DNA from: Taiwanofungus camphoratus
Taxonomy: Eukaryota > Basidiomycota > Agaricomycetes > Polyporales > Taiwanofungaceae
NCBI GenBank assembly: GCA_003999685.1
Contig: CP021233.1
Coordinates: 682,001 to 746,000 of the forward strand
DNA length: 64,000 nucleotides
Reading direction: 5' to 3'
This document shows positions 36,349 through 52,100 of the stretch, one piece after another. The notes below the pieces were generated by a model. That model ran no database searches. It was not told the origin of the DNA and was given only the letters and a program-made list of their open reading frames with translations. The translations under genes and the position numbers were made by a program. Position 1 is the first letter of the stretch. The number at the start of each line of letters is the position of its first letter.

Positions 36349-37101
36349 TTAATTCAACCCAAGCAGCTGCACCCTCACCGCGTAACAGCTGTTATAGTCG
36401 TAGGCGCCATAGTTATCCGCAGTCGGTTTCCAAACGACGTTGTTCTGCGAGCCATCCATGCACAATGCGAAGCTGTCCGTATCACCATTCACCGCGAGCG
36501 TGGGGTAGGGCGTGCCCTGCGTAGGGTCGGTGTCGGCCTACGTCGTATGAGGACTCAGCATTTAGTCCAGCTATTGGAGGGACAGTGACACGCACCACGG
36601 CACAGTAGATCTGTGCAGGAGCCGGCAGATTGCTATCCGTCACAATGAAGCTCGGCGCGTTGCCCGCAGACACTTGGCTGTCCGATATCTGAGCGCCGAG
36701 GTCACTGACAGGAATGAGCGAGCCATTGAGCAGGGACATCGTCGGGAAGTCGTTGTATGGGTACGACGCGTATGTCTGTCAGGCGCCGTCAGCATGAATG
36801 ACAGTTTTCCATTTCGAAAAGACAGGGTGAGAGAAAAAACACGCACTGAGAGCACTTTATACTCCGCGCCATCGACTGCGCCTGCCTGCCCGACAACAAG
36901 CGGCGCCCCCGTGGCGTTAGTGTTGGGAAGCGTCGTGTTGAGGGCAGCGAGCGTGAAGTTATGTGCGGTATCAAACTGGCCCGCGCCAAGGCCTGCACAC
37001 CATGCGGGAGTCGCACGCTTCAAGTACCGGGGCGTAGTTGGCAGGGCGAACACTGTGCTGACGAGGAGCAGGGTGAGAGGGAGGAGAGTGATGGCAAGCA
37101 T
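36349..37101 (-). CDS. Small secreted protein, family copy H (207 aa)
   Basis: Minus strand, exons 37101-36847, 36775-36596 and 36537-36349, phase-0 introns of 71 and 58 bp with GTGCGT donors. Signal peptide MLAITLLPLTLLLVSTVFALP, then a LKRA that could be a Kex2-type cut. Then follow WCAGLGAGQFD, HNFTLAALNTTLPNTNATGAPLVVGQAG, TYASYPYNDFPTMSLLNGSL, IYCAV, ADTDPTQGTPYPTLAVNGD, FALC, SQNNVVWKPTADNYG, YDYNSCYAVRVQLLGLN. All four cysteines are kept. It shares the exon 3 start Ala-Asp-Thr-Asp and the KVLS end of exon 1 with copy G. Secreted, function unknown. Confidence 0.85.
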
Positions 37102-37227
37102 CGTCGTGAGGTGAGTCGTGAAAATGGGGTCAGGTGAAAGGTCAAGGTGAACAAAACAGAAGCAGAAAGTGCCGAGCGTCGCCGAACAAAAGACAAGGGA
37201 CGATGAAGAAGGGGGCAAGCAGCGGGT

Positions 37228-37234
37228 CTTTATA
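37228..37234 (-). promoter_or_regulatory. TATA box of secreted-family copy H
   Basis: TATAAAG on the minus strand, about 127 bp upstream of the copy H start codon, within a GC-rich GCGGGC...GACCCGC surround. Confidence 0.45.
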
Positions 37235-38440
37235 GCCCGCAAGAATAGTGCTTGGCAGTGGCATGCTGAGATCGAGATATCAGCTCGAGCCAGCCGGTCA
37301 ATGATGGTTCAGATGAAACAAACGGCAGCGTCCCGTCCACAAATCTTGGAATTCAGGGCGAGTTCCATGTTGCGCGTTGACGACATTCCAGACGCATGGC
37401 CCTTGCCCGTCGGAGGACGAGAGCAGGCTCGTCCACAGTTCCGGGGCTTCGTGGCGCCTTCCAGCACCGACGGTTCCCGTGGGGCATCGTTACCTTGTTC
37501 GCATGAAGTAATTCACTCAGAGTCACATCTGACGGCGAGGACCTAGAGGAGCGGCCATCAGACTCCGCTGTTCTTGCAGGGTAGAGGGAATCGAACTGCT
37601 GTGAAATTATAGTGCCTCGAGGCGTGCATGCATGCGCTCTGAAATGATGTGCAGCTGCTTCTCCCCGTGGCCATTTAGTGCGTCAGCCCCTGCAGTATTC
37701 GGCTTGGCTCGCTCATCTATTTCATTCCACCCCGTTCGACATTCCAACACAACATGCGGGCATGAAACGCCCAGCGGCACAGCGACTTGAGCACTGCTAC
37801 CGCCTACTCGCAAGAGGGGGTCGGAGGCGGCAGGGACCTATCAGTCAGTAGCGTTGGTCAGAAACACTCTGTCATCTTCCCGCCGAATCACACTGTTTGT
37901 TTGAGGACAAGTTCTCAAACTAAAACGATGCACGTGTACCGAAGAGGGGCCCGAGTTACAGCAGAGGCCGATCCTAATAACTTGAACGGTTGCCTTACCT
38001 GCCCATCCAGTCATCGCGACCGTTGCGCTATAGATGCTGTGGAGCCGACATTACTGACTAGGACAAGAGCCAGCGACCTACGTGCAGTGCATAAAATAGG
38101 CGGCTGGCGACTGTGAATGAGTCTGTGTATGAAGAAAGCGGAGCATTATTACGTCAGGGGAGTGAGACGATTTACGTGGAAGTATCTATTTGATGCAGAT
38201 CTTGAGTCCTGCCGAGGGAAGCCGGGTCAACTCTGATTCATTCGCCAGTATCTGATAAGCGGAAGTTTAAACCGTGTAGGCCAATCCTATATCGGACCTC
38301 AATAAAATGGGCTCCGCCCTGCGGCACGGATCTAAATCTCGATTGGCAAGCGTCGTAATGTGATAAGCTTTGTATGCCGGGCTAGACAACTACTCAAAGT
38401 GCGGGGCGCGCCTCTCAGCTCTAACCGCCACCACCGTCGA
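37235..38440. other. Divergent intergenic region, copy H and CNNM gene
   Basis: About 1.2 kb between two divergent starts. No further gene supported. A GTTCGATTCCC on the minus strand near 37570 resembles a tRNA B box but has no matching tRNA arms. Confidence 0.5.
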
Positions 38441-41400
38441 ATGGTCCCAACGCCTCGCAATCTGCCCTCTTCCCCGAGACTGCTCTACACACTAGCGTCC
38501 GCCGTCGTACACCATGTTCCCAAGCTGCGCTCCAAGCTCCTCTTCTCGAGCCTCGAGCTCTCCACTCGTGCTACGCACGTCCACGCCAAGCGCGAGAGCC
38601 ACGGCGAACGCATCGCCTTTGCCGTCCTCATCCCCGTCCTCGTCATCCTCTCCGGTGTGTTTGCAGGGCTCACGTTGGGCTACATGAGCCTCGACGAGAC
38701 TCAGCTTAACGTCCTCTCCATCAGCGGCTCCCCGTCAGTCTTTCTCTTTCTCTTTGTCGCTCGTTCTTATCTTTCCTTCGTGTTTCCCAGGAAGCAGAAG
38801 TACTATGCGAACAAGATTAAGCCCATCCGCAAGGACGGCCACTTTCTGCTCGTCACCCTCCTCCTTGCCAACATGATCGTCAACGAGACACTTCCCGTCG
38901 TCGCTGACCCTGTTCTTGGCGGCGGCGTCCAGTCCGTCGTTGTCTCCACCGTTCTAATTGTCATGTAAGTACACGCCTCTTCCGCGTTCCGCTTTTTGTG
39001 TTGTTCTTCTCGGGGCCTTTGTCCTCGGTTCCTTTCATCTCGGTGGTAGCTGCGTCGGTGCCGTATACGTTGTGCTAGGCGTCCGTTAGACGCTCGGGGT
39101 GTCTCGAGCGTCTAGAGCCAATCTTATCGGCAGGAGGCACGCCTGATTGGAAGTGAATCTTCTTTACCTGTCCGGACAAGCCGAAGGCACGGTCTGGCCC
39201 CTGAATTACACTGGGCTTACCCGCAGAGCCTGAGTCATCATGATCCTGGCTGTGAGAACCCTGGGAAACACGAGAGACGGGCACGTTCTCAAGTTGCTGT
39301 CCTAGTGGATTCCCGTCTCTGTATTCAATCAGAGATTGCGGACGGTGCCGACAGCTCCTCTGCGCCATCGAATATGTAGCGGAAGCTGCGTTATCGTTTA
39401 AGGGGGTGGGGTTCTCGTTGAGCCATGCATATGCCCGGCGCGTGGAAGCGCAAATAGATTCGAGCATGTCTGGATTGTGGCACCGTATTCGTCTTTCTTG
39501 CGGACTGGCGTGGTCTATGGCTAGAATGGGGACTACGCTGCTCAGTGGCAGGATGTGAGGCTGTCTATGCCGTCCTCCTGCGATCGGCCACCGCACCCAA
39601 GAACAGAGGCGCGTCCGTGGTACCTCTTGATTGTGTCGCTCCCACTCGTCGCGTATCATCCGTTACTGACGTGTATCATGCATCGCAGATTCTCAGAGAT
39701 CATCCCGCAGTCGCTCTGCACGCGCTATGGGCTCTATTTCGGTGCAAAAATGGCTGGTCCCGTCCGTGTTCTCATGTGGACTTTGGTACGTCGCCTCCGC
39801 GGCTTCCTCTTTCGTTCTAACTAAGCAACACATGACGTCTATAGGCCATCGTTGCGTGGCCTGTCGCGCGCCTGCTCGAGTTCGTCCTCGGCCCACACCA
39901 CGGCATCATGTACCGTCGCGCCGAACTCAAAGAGCTCATCGCCATGCATTCGAACGTTGGTGAGCTCGGCGGCGACTTGAAGATGGACACTGTCACGATT
40001 ATCGGCGGCGCGCTGGATTTGCAGGAGAAGGTGCGTTCGTTGTTCTCATGTCCCTATGCTTTGCACAGCTGTTCCATTTTCATTTGACCCCTACCTTCAT
40101 TGTGATACTGACTGAGCTGTTGGCAGGTCGTGAAACAGGCAATGACGCCCATCGAGGACGTGTTCATGCTCAGCATCGACACGCGCCTCGACTATGAGAC
40201 GCTCAAGCGCATTTGCCTCACTGGCCACTCACGTGTACCGGTGTATGAGGAGGTTGAAATCCCTGCGTCACGTCTGGTAGCGAGTCAGGTATGATTCCGT
40301 GTCCCGTCATTTCATTGTATGATTGGCTAAGATATGGGTGGTATACATAGGCATTCGTGGAGGATGCAATAGCCGAGGCAAGTGATCCTAACAATGCTAA
40401 CAATGGCCCGGCGAAGACACAGAAGGTCAAGAAGATTGTGGGGATTCTGTTGGTCAAGCAGGTATGTTATATGGCCGTTGCACGTGCATATGCTAAGCTG
40501 TTGACGATGCCACTGCCATCCAGTGCGTCTTGCTTGATCCCAAAGGTAAAGCCAGTTTTCTTCTCCGCCGCAAAATCTCAACTAATTGCTCTGTAGATGC
40601 GACACCCCTTCGCCGCATTCCACTGAATAAAGTGCCTCTGGTGCCTCACAACGAACCACTCCTTGGTATCCTTGATAAATTCCAGGAGGGGCGCTCACAT
40701 ATGGCTATCGTGTCTCGCTTCAGCGTCGCCCGCGCCGCTAGTGTGAAACAGGCAGTCAAGCGCGGGCTGACACAGCGCCTCAGGGAACGCGTCATGGGTG
40801 AAAGCGAGAGCGAAGGTGAAGAGGAGGAAGGCGCGGAACCGCGTCATCACAACCACGAAGGCCGAGAACACGGCGGGAAGAAGCGCAGGGGCTGGCGGAA
40901 GAGGAAGGACGATGAGGACGATAGCGACAACGAGGCGACGCTCCACGGGAGCAGCCACGGAGAGAGCTCGGATCCGGACCGCGACAGTACCAATGGCGCA
41001 TCGCGCAATCGCAAACGGCGCGGGCGCAGGAACCAGAAATCGAACGTGCGTGATTTGGAGTTGGGTGTTATTGAGAAGGAAGAAGGGGAGAGGAAGGAGG
41101 GAGAATCTGGGGGACGTAGTAGGAGGACCAGCCTCGCGCTCCCATGGATGGGCTTCTGGGGGCGCGAGCAGGATACCCCGGACGATGCTGTGTTGACGGA
41201 GGAGGGTGCTGAGGAAGTATGCACCAATTCCTGTTATTTTGAATTAATCTGCTGACTGTATCTCTCAGTTCCTGCAGAACGTCGACCCAGCCGTCATGCC
41301 GGTGGGTATAATCACGCTAGAGGACGTTCTGGAAGGTAGGTTACACAATACTTTTCCAGCGTCAATTGCAGTTCTCATGTACTGATCCATTGTCTTTCAG

Positions 41401-42320
41401 AACTCATCGGTGAGGAGATCTATGACGAGTTCGACCCACAAGGACATCCCGATCTCTCTTCGTACGCGCAATTCGAAGCGAAAGCTGCCCCCTCTGTCCG
41501 TCGCCGGCGTGCCTCTGATCCACCTGCGCCTTCTGCCATACCCTCCGGCACCAGTAATTCGGCCACGGTTTCCACCAGAATAGACGCTTCAAGTACGTCC
41601 AAGTCATTGACGTCGACACCGACCTTGAAACCTATCGCTATGCCCGCGTTGCGCGGGCTGAACCCGCTCACCCTCAAGGGGCTCGGGTTTAAGCGATCTA
41701 GGAGTGCGCCGCCCACGCCTCGGGACCTGGAGAAGAGGGAGGGCGAAAACACGCCCGCGACAGTCCCGGAGGGCGACCTACCGACCCACGAATCTGCGCC
41801 TGCCAACGAGGTATCGCTAGACGGTTCCGTGCAGGCCAACGGGGAGCCGTCAGAGATGTCTCCGTTTTCTTCTGCAGAAGGACAGGGCACGGACAACATA
41901 CCCATCGTGGTGCTTCCGCCTCCCATCGAGAGCCCCACGCCCACTCGCAGCCCGAGCGGTGTACGCGTTGCGAACGGGCCGGCGGTGCACTCCGTCCCGC
42001 CGCACATGTCAGCCACGCTGACGCCTTCGCGCAGCGCGTCGCCTTCGCCGTCGTTCGAGCAGGCGATCCTCATCGAGCGCAAGCGCCGTGCGGCCGCTGC
42101 ATCGGGCGGCGCAGACAGACAGCCTGGGCCGGGGCCTAAGGGCGCGCGCTTCAAGAGCAGCCCGTTGCACGGGGAGCGGAACGGTGTCCTAGTGGCCGAG
42201 CGGGTGAGACGCAGTATGGGGGCCGGGGAGAAAGGCGAAGAGAAGATTGCGGAAGCTGATGACCCGGTGGATGGACGGATACCGGATGGGAAGGATAAGG
42301 AGGGGCCTGATAAGGAGTGA
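38441..42320 (+). CDS. CNNM/Mam3-type DUF21-CBS membrane protein
   Basis: Start at 38441 (MVPTPRNLPSS). An upstream in-frame ATG at 38360 is possible but adds a non-conserved leader. Exon 1 38441-38733, exon 2 38791-38964, exon 3 from 39689, then further exons to 42320. The DUF21 membrane part has IAFAVLIPVLVILSGVFAGL, TLGYMSLDETQLNVLSISG, LLVTLLLANMIVNETLP and FSEIIPQSLCTRYGL. Two CBS repeats follow (MTPIEDVFML, GHSRVPVYEE, KKIVGILLVKQ, then VPHNEPLLGILDKFQEGRSHMAIV, VGIITLEDVLEELIGEEIYDE), split by a long charged insert. The tail (over 250 residues) is Pro/Ser-rich and disordered. Relatives handle Mg2+ or Mn2+ at vacuolar or plasma membranes (yeast Mam3). Intron 2 is 724 bp, ten times its neighbours. 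Confidence 0.9.
39075..39659 (-). other. Long antisense open frame inside CNNM intron 2
   Basis: An open frame of 194 codons on the minus strand fills most of the 724-bp intron. The product starts MIRDEWERHNQEVP and has a hydrophilic Ser/Gly/Gln-rich second half (SRVSQGSHSQDHDDSGSAGK). I recognise no family, no signal peptide and no membrane part. It could be a nested gene, a remnant of an inserted element or a chance frame. A short hairpin (AGACGCTCG with its inverse) lies at 39087-39114, near one edge. Confidence 0.3.
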
Positions 42321-43317
42321 GGTCTTCTAGATGCATGGAAATCAATTAGACGAGAGCATCAGTAAAGCAAAGCTAATCGAGGTGGTGAATGACTTTGTAT
42401 GACCACTGATTTTGTAGACTCCTTTCGCACTTTTGCATTCTGTTCCGTGTATGTATCACTACTCGCATCAATCTTCGATCTACACGAGTGTCGTTAGTAA
42501 AGGAGACTGCCGATGTTTCTGAACTCGAAGATGGAACACCCTCGTGAGTACAGCTGCATGGTTGTAACCACACGTTCGCCTATGCATGAGTATGTCAGGA
42601 CATTGGAATAGTCTGCCCTCAACTTGCTGCAATTCAGTCGTTCCTATTTGTGCGGTGACGACGACATGCCACTGAGGCCTTTGAGCTCCTGTCAATGTTG
42701 CTCGCTTCATCACACTTTACATGATCAACATCTACAACACGCCGTCTCTGAACCATCTCTGGGATATCCGTGATAATTTGCTACTGTCGTAGCTGCGGTG
42801 CCTCAGCAGACAGATCCACAGGTGAAGTTTCGACTGAGTGTCCCCACATTGATCGAGGGTGTTGACGTCGTCGCTCTAGTCGCGGGGCCCAGTCAGCTCA
42901 AACGATCGTGCTTCTAGCAACCGCGGGTTGCGGTCATTGGTGTAATCCCGACGGCGCATCCGCGAAGGGTGTGGATACCCTTCCGCGCCCAGTGTCATCT
43001 TGCACTCATCGCATGGCCTTCAACGTATCGGTGCATGACAGTCCAGGCTCACCGACGACCGCAAACTGGGGACTGTCATTAGTGACGGTGAGGGCATTTA
43101 CGCCTCGCGAAGCATCATGAGACCAATGTCGTCCAGGAATGTGCTAGGCCAGGTGCATTAGATGAAAAATTGCCAACGATCACTCCGAGGGCAGGGCCTT
43201 TGCAGCTCGTCGGAATATATAAATACTGTGCTCCCAGTCCATCAGCGCACCGGTGCCCTCCGCTCCCCAGCGTCCGTACTTACCCGCCCAAACTAAATTT
43301 TGACCACCTCATCTGCA
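42321..43317. other. Intergenic upstream of copy I
   Basis: About 1 kb without a supported gene. TATAAAT at 43218-43224 lies 94-100 bp before the copy I start. Confidence 0.5.
43218..43224 (+). promoter_or_regulatory. TATA box of secreted-family copy I
   Basis: TATATAAATA context, about 95 bp upstream of the start codon at 43318. Confidence 0.5.
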
Positions 43318-44057
43318 ATGCTGTTCTCGGCGTTTCTTTCCCTCGTCCTCCTCCCTGCCTTCCCTCCTCTGGCCGCGCAGAACGCCAGCAGCTACGGCCC
43401 CTGTTCAGGGCTCGGACTCGGTGAGGGCGCATTCGACAGCTCGCCGTACAACATCACTCTCACCGCGGTCAACCTCACGCTCCCGAACGACAACAGCACG
43501 GGAGCCCCGCTGGTCCTCGGCCACGAGGCCGGAACCAGCCCTGCGGCGGGGATCGCCACGCTTGCGGTGGGTCTCAGACGCGCTTGACGCATTTGAGCTG
43601 GTGCTGACGGGGACGCGCGCGCCCAGACTTACCTGTCGGTCCAGTCAAACTACTGGCCGAGCCTCACGCTCCTGAACGGCACCCTGGTCGGCAACCCGTC
43701 CGGCGCAGAGTACAACACGTCGGCAACAGACTTCGCCATCAGCCCGGGCGAGGAAGTCAGCTTCGTTGTCGCCACGTCCGGAGTCACGGCCTTCCCTGCG
43801 CCGATATACTGCGCGATAGTGAGTGGCGTCGCCTGCTTCAGATTACGACGGGTGAGGCTGAGGCACGTTCACGCTAGGTACACTCGCCCGACGACCAGGT
43901 GCTCGCTATCAACGGGGATCCTGGCAATTTCTCGCTGTGCACGTCGGGCAGCGGCTCACAGGCCCAGAACAACCTTGTGTGGCAGCCTACGAGCAACCAG
44001 AGCACGTACTATTACGACAGCTGCTATCCTGTAAGGGTGCAGCTGAACCCGTACTAA
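43318..44057 (+). CDS. Small secreted protein, family copy I (206 aa)
   Basis: Exons 43318-43566, 43627-43818 and 43878-44057, phase-0 introns of 60 and 59 bp. Signal peptide MLFSAFLSLVLLPAFPPLAAQ. Landmarks: GPCSGLGLGEGAFD, YNITLTAVNLTLPNDNSTGAPLVLG, TYLSVQSNYWPSLTLLNGTL (less like the TYASYP of the others), IYCAI, a shorter exon 3 start (VHSPDDQVLAINGD), FSLC, AQNNLVWQPTSNQS and YYYDSCYPVRVQL. All four cysteines and many Asn-X-Ser/Thr sites are present. It is the most diverged intact copy and lies farthest right, tail-to-tail with PEX1 (287 bp apart). Secreted, function unknown. Confidence 0.85.
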
Positions 44058-44344
44058 TTTGCACATGGATGGTGAGACCGAAACTAGACGGATGTTCGTC
44101 TTTGGCGCGAGCCATATCGCGTATTTGCACATGAAGACACCTTACGGATTTGTCTACTATTTCTATACTCACGTAGTGTATTTTTGTGTTCATCATGCCT
44201 GATGAGGGCACTTGTCGACAATTGATCAGTCTTGCAAAGCTTCGTATTTTTGACTGAAGAGATATTGTGCTTGATATGCAGGAGGTATCACTTACATACC
44301 CGACGGCAAGGAATTGCAGCAAGCATGACGACACAATCACCTCA

Positions 44345-48891
<4,547 letters not shown>

Positions 48892-49198
48892 ACTGTATAA
48901 CCACGCACTATTGTGTGGGTGAATGTGACATTCAAAGCCTAAACTTCGAGCTTCAAGCTTCAAGGCTTCAAGTCCCAATGGTCGTGCATAAAATGACAGA
49001 TTGATCGAGTTACAGAATTCCCTGAACAGGCTGAAAGAGTCTTCAAGATATCACGTGGAACAGTCTTGCGCGGGGTAAGTGTGGGGCAGGAAGCAAAGCC
49101 CACTGCTGATATGTTTATAACACAATGATCAATCTCAATTAATAATCTCCTCAGACTAAACAGCAAGTATTCAGTGGTATCTCTGACTACAAAATCAT
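48892..49198. other. Short intergenic region, PEX1 promoter
   Basis: It holds the PEX1 upstream region and the 3' end of the next minus-strand gene. No other feature seen. Confidence 0.5.
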
Positions 49199-52100
49199 TC
49201 AATTGTCCTGTGGTCCTGAGCACCAGTGCCTGCCCAACGCCTGTTCCACCTTTCCGGAATCCACTCGTACAGACTCCTTCATCCCTAGACCCGCTTCTTC
49301 CAAACTAGCCAAGACATTCTCGTAGATATCCTTGTGTGTTGGACCTTGCACTCCCCTTACTGTGAGGCCCCCGTCCAAGATTTGCAAAGCCGCAAACGCC
49401 ACAGGTAATCCTACGGTCCGGGACATGGCTGATTCAGTCGGAGAACCATAGGCTATGAGCGAAGAAGTATATGTTTGTTCATTTGGGGTCGGCTTGTAAT
49501 TATCGATCAGCTCCGAGTTTGGCAATGGGTAGGCGTCAAGGGGCCGCACAACAATCTCATGATGCAAGACGACCAGGTCGCGCTCTGACGGCTGGTACCG
49601 CAGTTTGTGCGCAAGAAGGTAAGAAAATAGGTCAATCGGTGTTGCCGACTGGTCATTGGCAGGAAGCGGCGGTAGCGACGCATCTCCAGAATGATTGATA
49701 CCCTTGTCGATGTCTGACGGGATCAAGGAGAGCCATTGAAGAGCATGGACTAAGTCTGCCCGTTCAGTCACCGACTCCGGAATCAGATCTTGAATTGCAT
49801 GCAAGAAATACGCATCATCTTCCATGACACGAGAGCCGAGACGGGTCCGCAGAGACTGACGGGCCAATGATCGCCAGTCGGCAAGACGCATGGTCACAGT
49901 GTTGTCAAGTAGGCCCATTGTCTTGAACATATCCATCAGCCTGGAGAAGCCAGGATATCTATACACGGGTTTCTGAAGCGATAAATCACAAAATGACAAA
50001 CCCGCATCATTTCAACGCACCGCAGAGTTCCACGGAAGATCGTTCGGATATCTTGAACAGGATCCAGTCCGTACACACTTGCGTATGGTAGACTGTCACG
50101 GTTTGGAAGGCCCTCGAATCGAAGGGCAGTAGATATTGGTAGATCAGGGATGTGCCTGCGCACGAGGTCATTGCCTGTCACGTTTCGTTCCTAATGGCGA
50201 CCTCCAACACTCAGTCCAGTGGCCCTCTCGCAAAGGCACTTACTACATCCATGATTTTGAATCTTGCATCGTTCATCGCCGCGCTCAAGACGCCTCTTGG
50301 GTTCCAGCTGAACTTGTACCCAAGGGGAATGCCTTCTGCGTGTTCTGGAGCAGGCAAGCCGCCGCAGAAAGAAGTGAATGATAAGATCTTCATTCGCTGT
50401 GCACGGAGCTTGTTGAGGAGGGCGATCGCAGAACAATGGTCGATTCCTGGATCAAGCCCTATTTCATTCAGAAGGAGAACATCTGCCGAAACCGCCCTGC
50501 CAGCAATTCAATGTCTGACAGATAACGGTGGATACGAAGGTCCCTCACCGATCGTGTAGAGCTTTCATGGCGTGCGAGATATACGACGCCGTCACTAGAT
50601 GTTTGCGATGTCGGATGCACAGCTCTGCTACTGAGGGATGAAATGATACAGGCAGCAGACTGAAACAAGGGGTGCGAGATGCAGCGGGGGCTTCAATGGA
50701 TGATGCAACGATATCGCACCTGATGACCACATCGGACTCTTCAATCAGCCTGCCCACTTTCTCGAGATCTTGCATGTCAACGAGAACGGGTTCAGCGTTC
50801 TGGTACGGCGCCGTCTGACGCTTCGCGTCTTGAAAAGAGTTGCTGGCTGCAGGAGGTTGGAGAAGTGACACACCGTCGCAACGAAGTACACGAACCAACG
50901 AGGAGTTGTATATCTGTCCGCTTGCACAGCTCGCCAATGGCAGGGCCAGTCACCATGCCGCTCCCCAGCATCAAAACCTTCTTCTTTGGCTCGAACGCAT
51001 GGCTCTTGTATTGCGTAGCAGGCGCCTCACGCCCCCCCACAGACCCAACCGCAGGTATATCTACAACTGCTTCGCTCTTGCTCTTACTCCACGCATTCAG
51101 AGGCGCCTCCAACCACGTGAAAGTATCACTCAGCTCCCCACCCTGGGCGACCGTGGCGCGCCTCAGAGCCTCCTTCCGCCTGCGTTCGTCCGCAGAGTCT
51201 GCAGCCCTCCATTCATTCTTGCCGGCGACCTCGGACTTGTCTTCTGCACGGTATTCACTGATGAGGGTCCGGAGATACGGAAGAAGGACGCTGGAGAAAT
51301 GCTGCGATGCCTCGAGCGGGAGCGCAGTGGGCAGGATATCAACGGCCATCATCGTGATGGAGGGTAGGTGAGTCGGGAGGTTCGGAGGCCGAGTGGTAAA
51401 GAACGGTGCGGATAGGGTTGAAGAGCGCGGAAGGAACTCGAGGCCGCCCTGGCGACGCGATGAGTGGATCCCTAGTAGAATCCTAAAGAGTGGTATAATT
51501 ACCTCAATATCGCAACTAATATCCCCGATACACACAAACCGCCCTTTGCCAACTTGTTGCGCCTTCTCCAGCGCAACCGTCAGCTGCTCATTTGTCATGA
51601 GTCGTGGGAAGGACGGCATCCAACCCGCGCCATGCAATAAAAGGGACAAGTATGGCGCGACCTACGACATCACAAGTTTCAAAAATGAGGACTGCTGTAT
51701 AGATTGAGCCTTACCTTAGTGTGAAACTCAGATTCATACTCTTGCGGGTTTGCATAATAGTCCTCACGATTATAAGGTCTTCCATCGCTTCGCACGAAGT
51801 ATTCCTTCGGCAATGCATGGACGACGTATATCTGGATCGTGCCGGTCAGAAGGGGAGCACTGACCACCACCAGAGGTCAGGAACAAGTTACCTTATGCAG
51901 GTCAGCGTCTGTCCGGTAGCAGTGATGGCCAGAGAATGCGGTGAGATCATCGAATCAATCTAGATTACTTTTCGGACAATTACCAGGGTTGCTAACTAGA
52001 GCCGGTAAGTCTTTGACCTCTACGCGTTGAATAGGTAGGTCTTGCAAGATGTCAAGGATACCCTTCGCGACGTTACCCGTGCTACACAATGTCCCGAACG

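Noticed and set aside
37560-37600. tRNA-like B box on the minus strand (GTTCGATTCCC)
   Set aside because: The upstream sequence cannot form the acceptor stem or anticodon arm.
40798-41196. 132-codon Arg-rich frame within the CNNM gene
   Set aside because: It is an alternative frame of the charged insert between the two CBS repeats of the CNNM protein.
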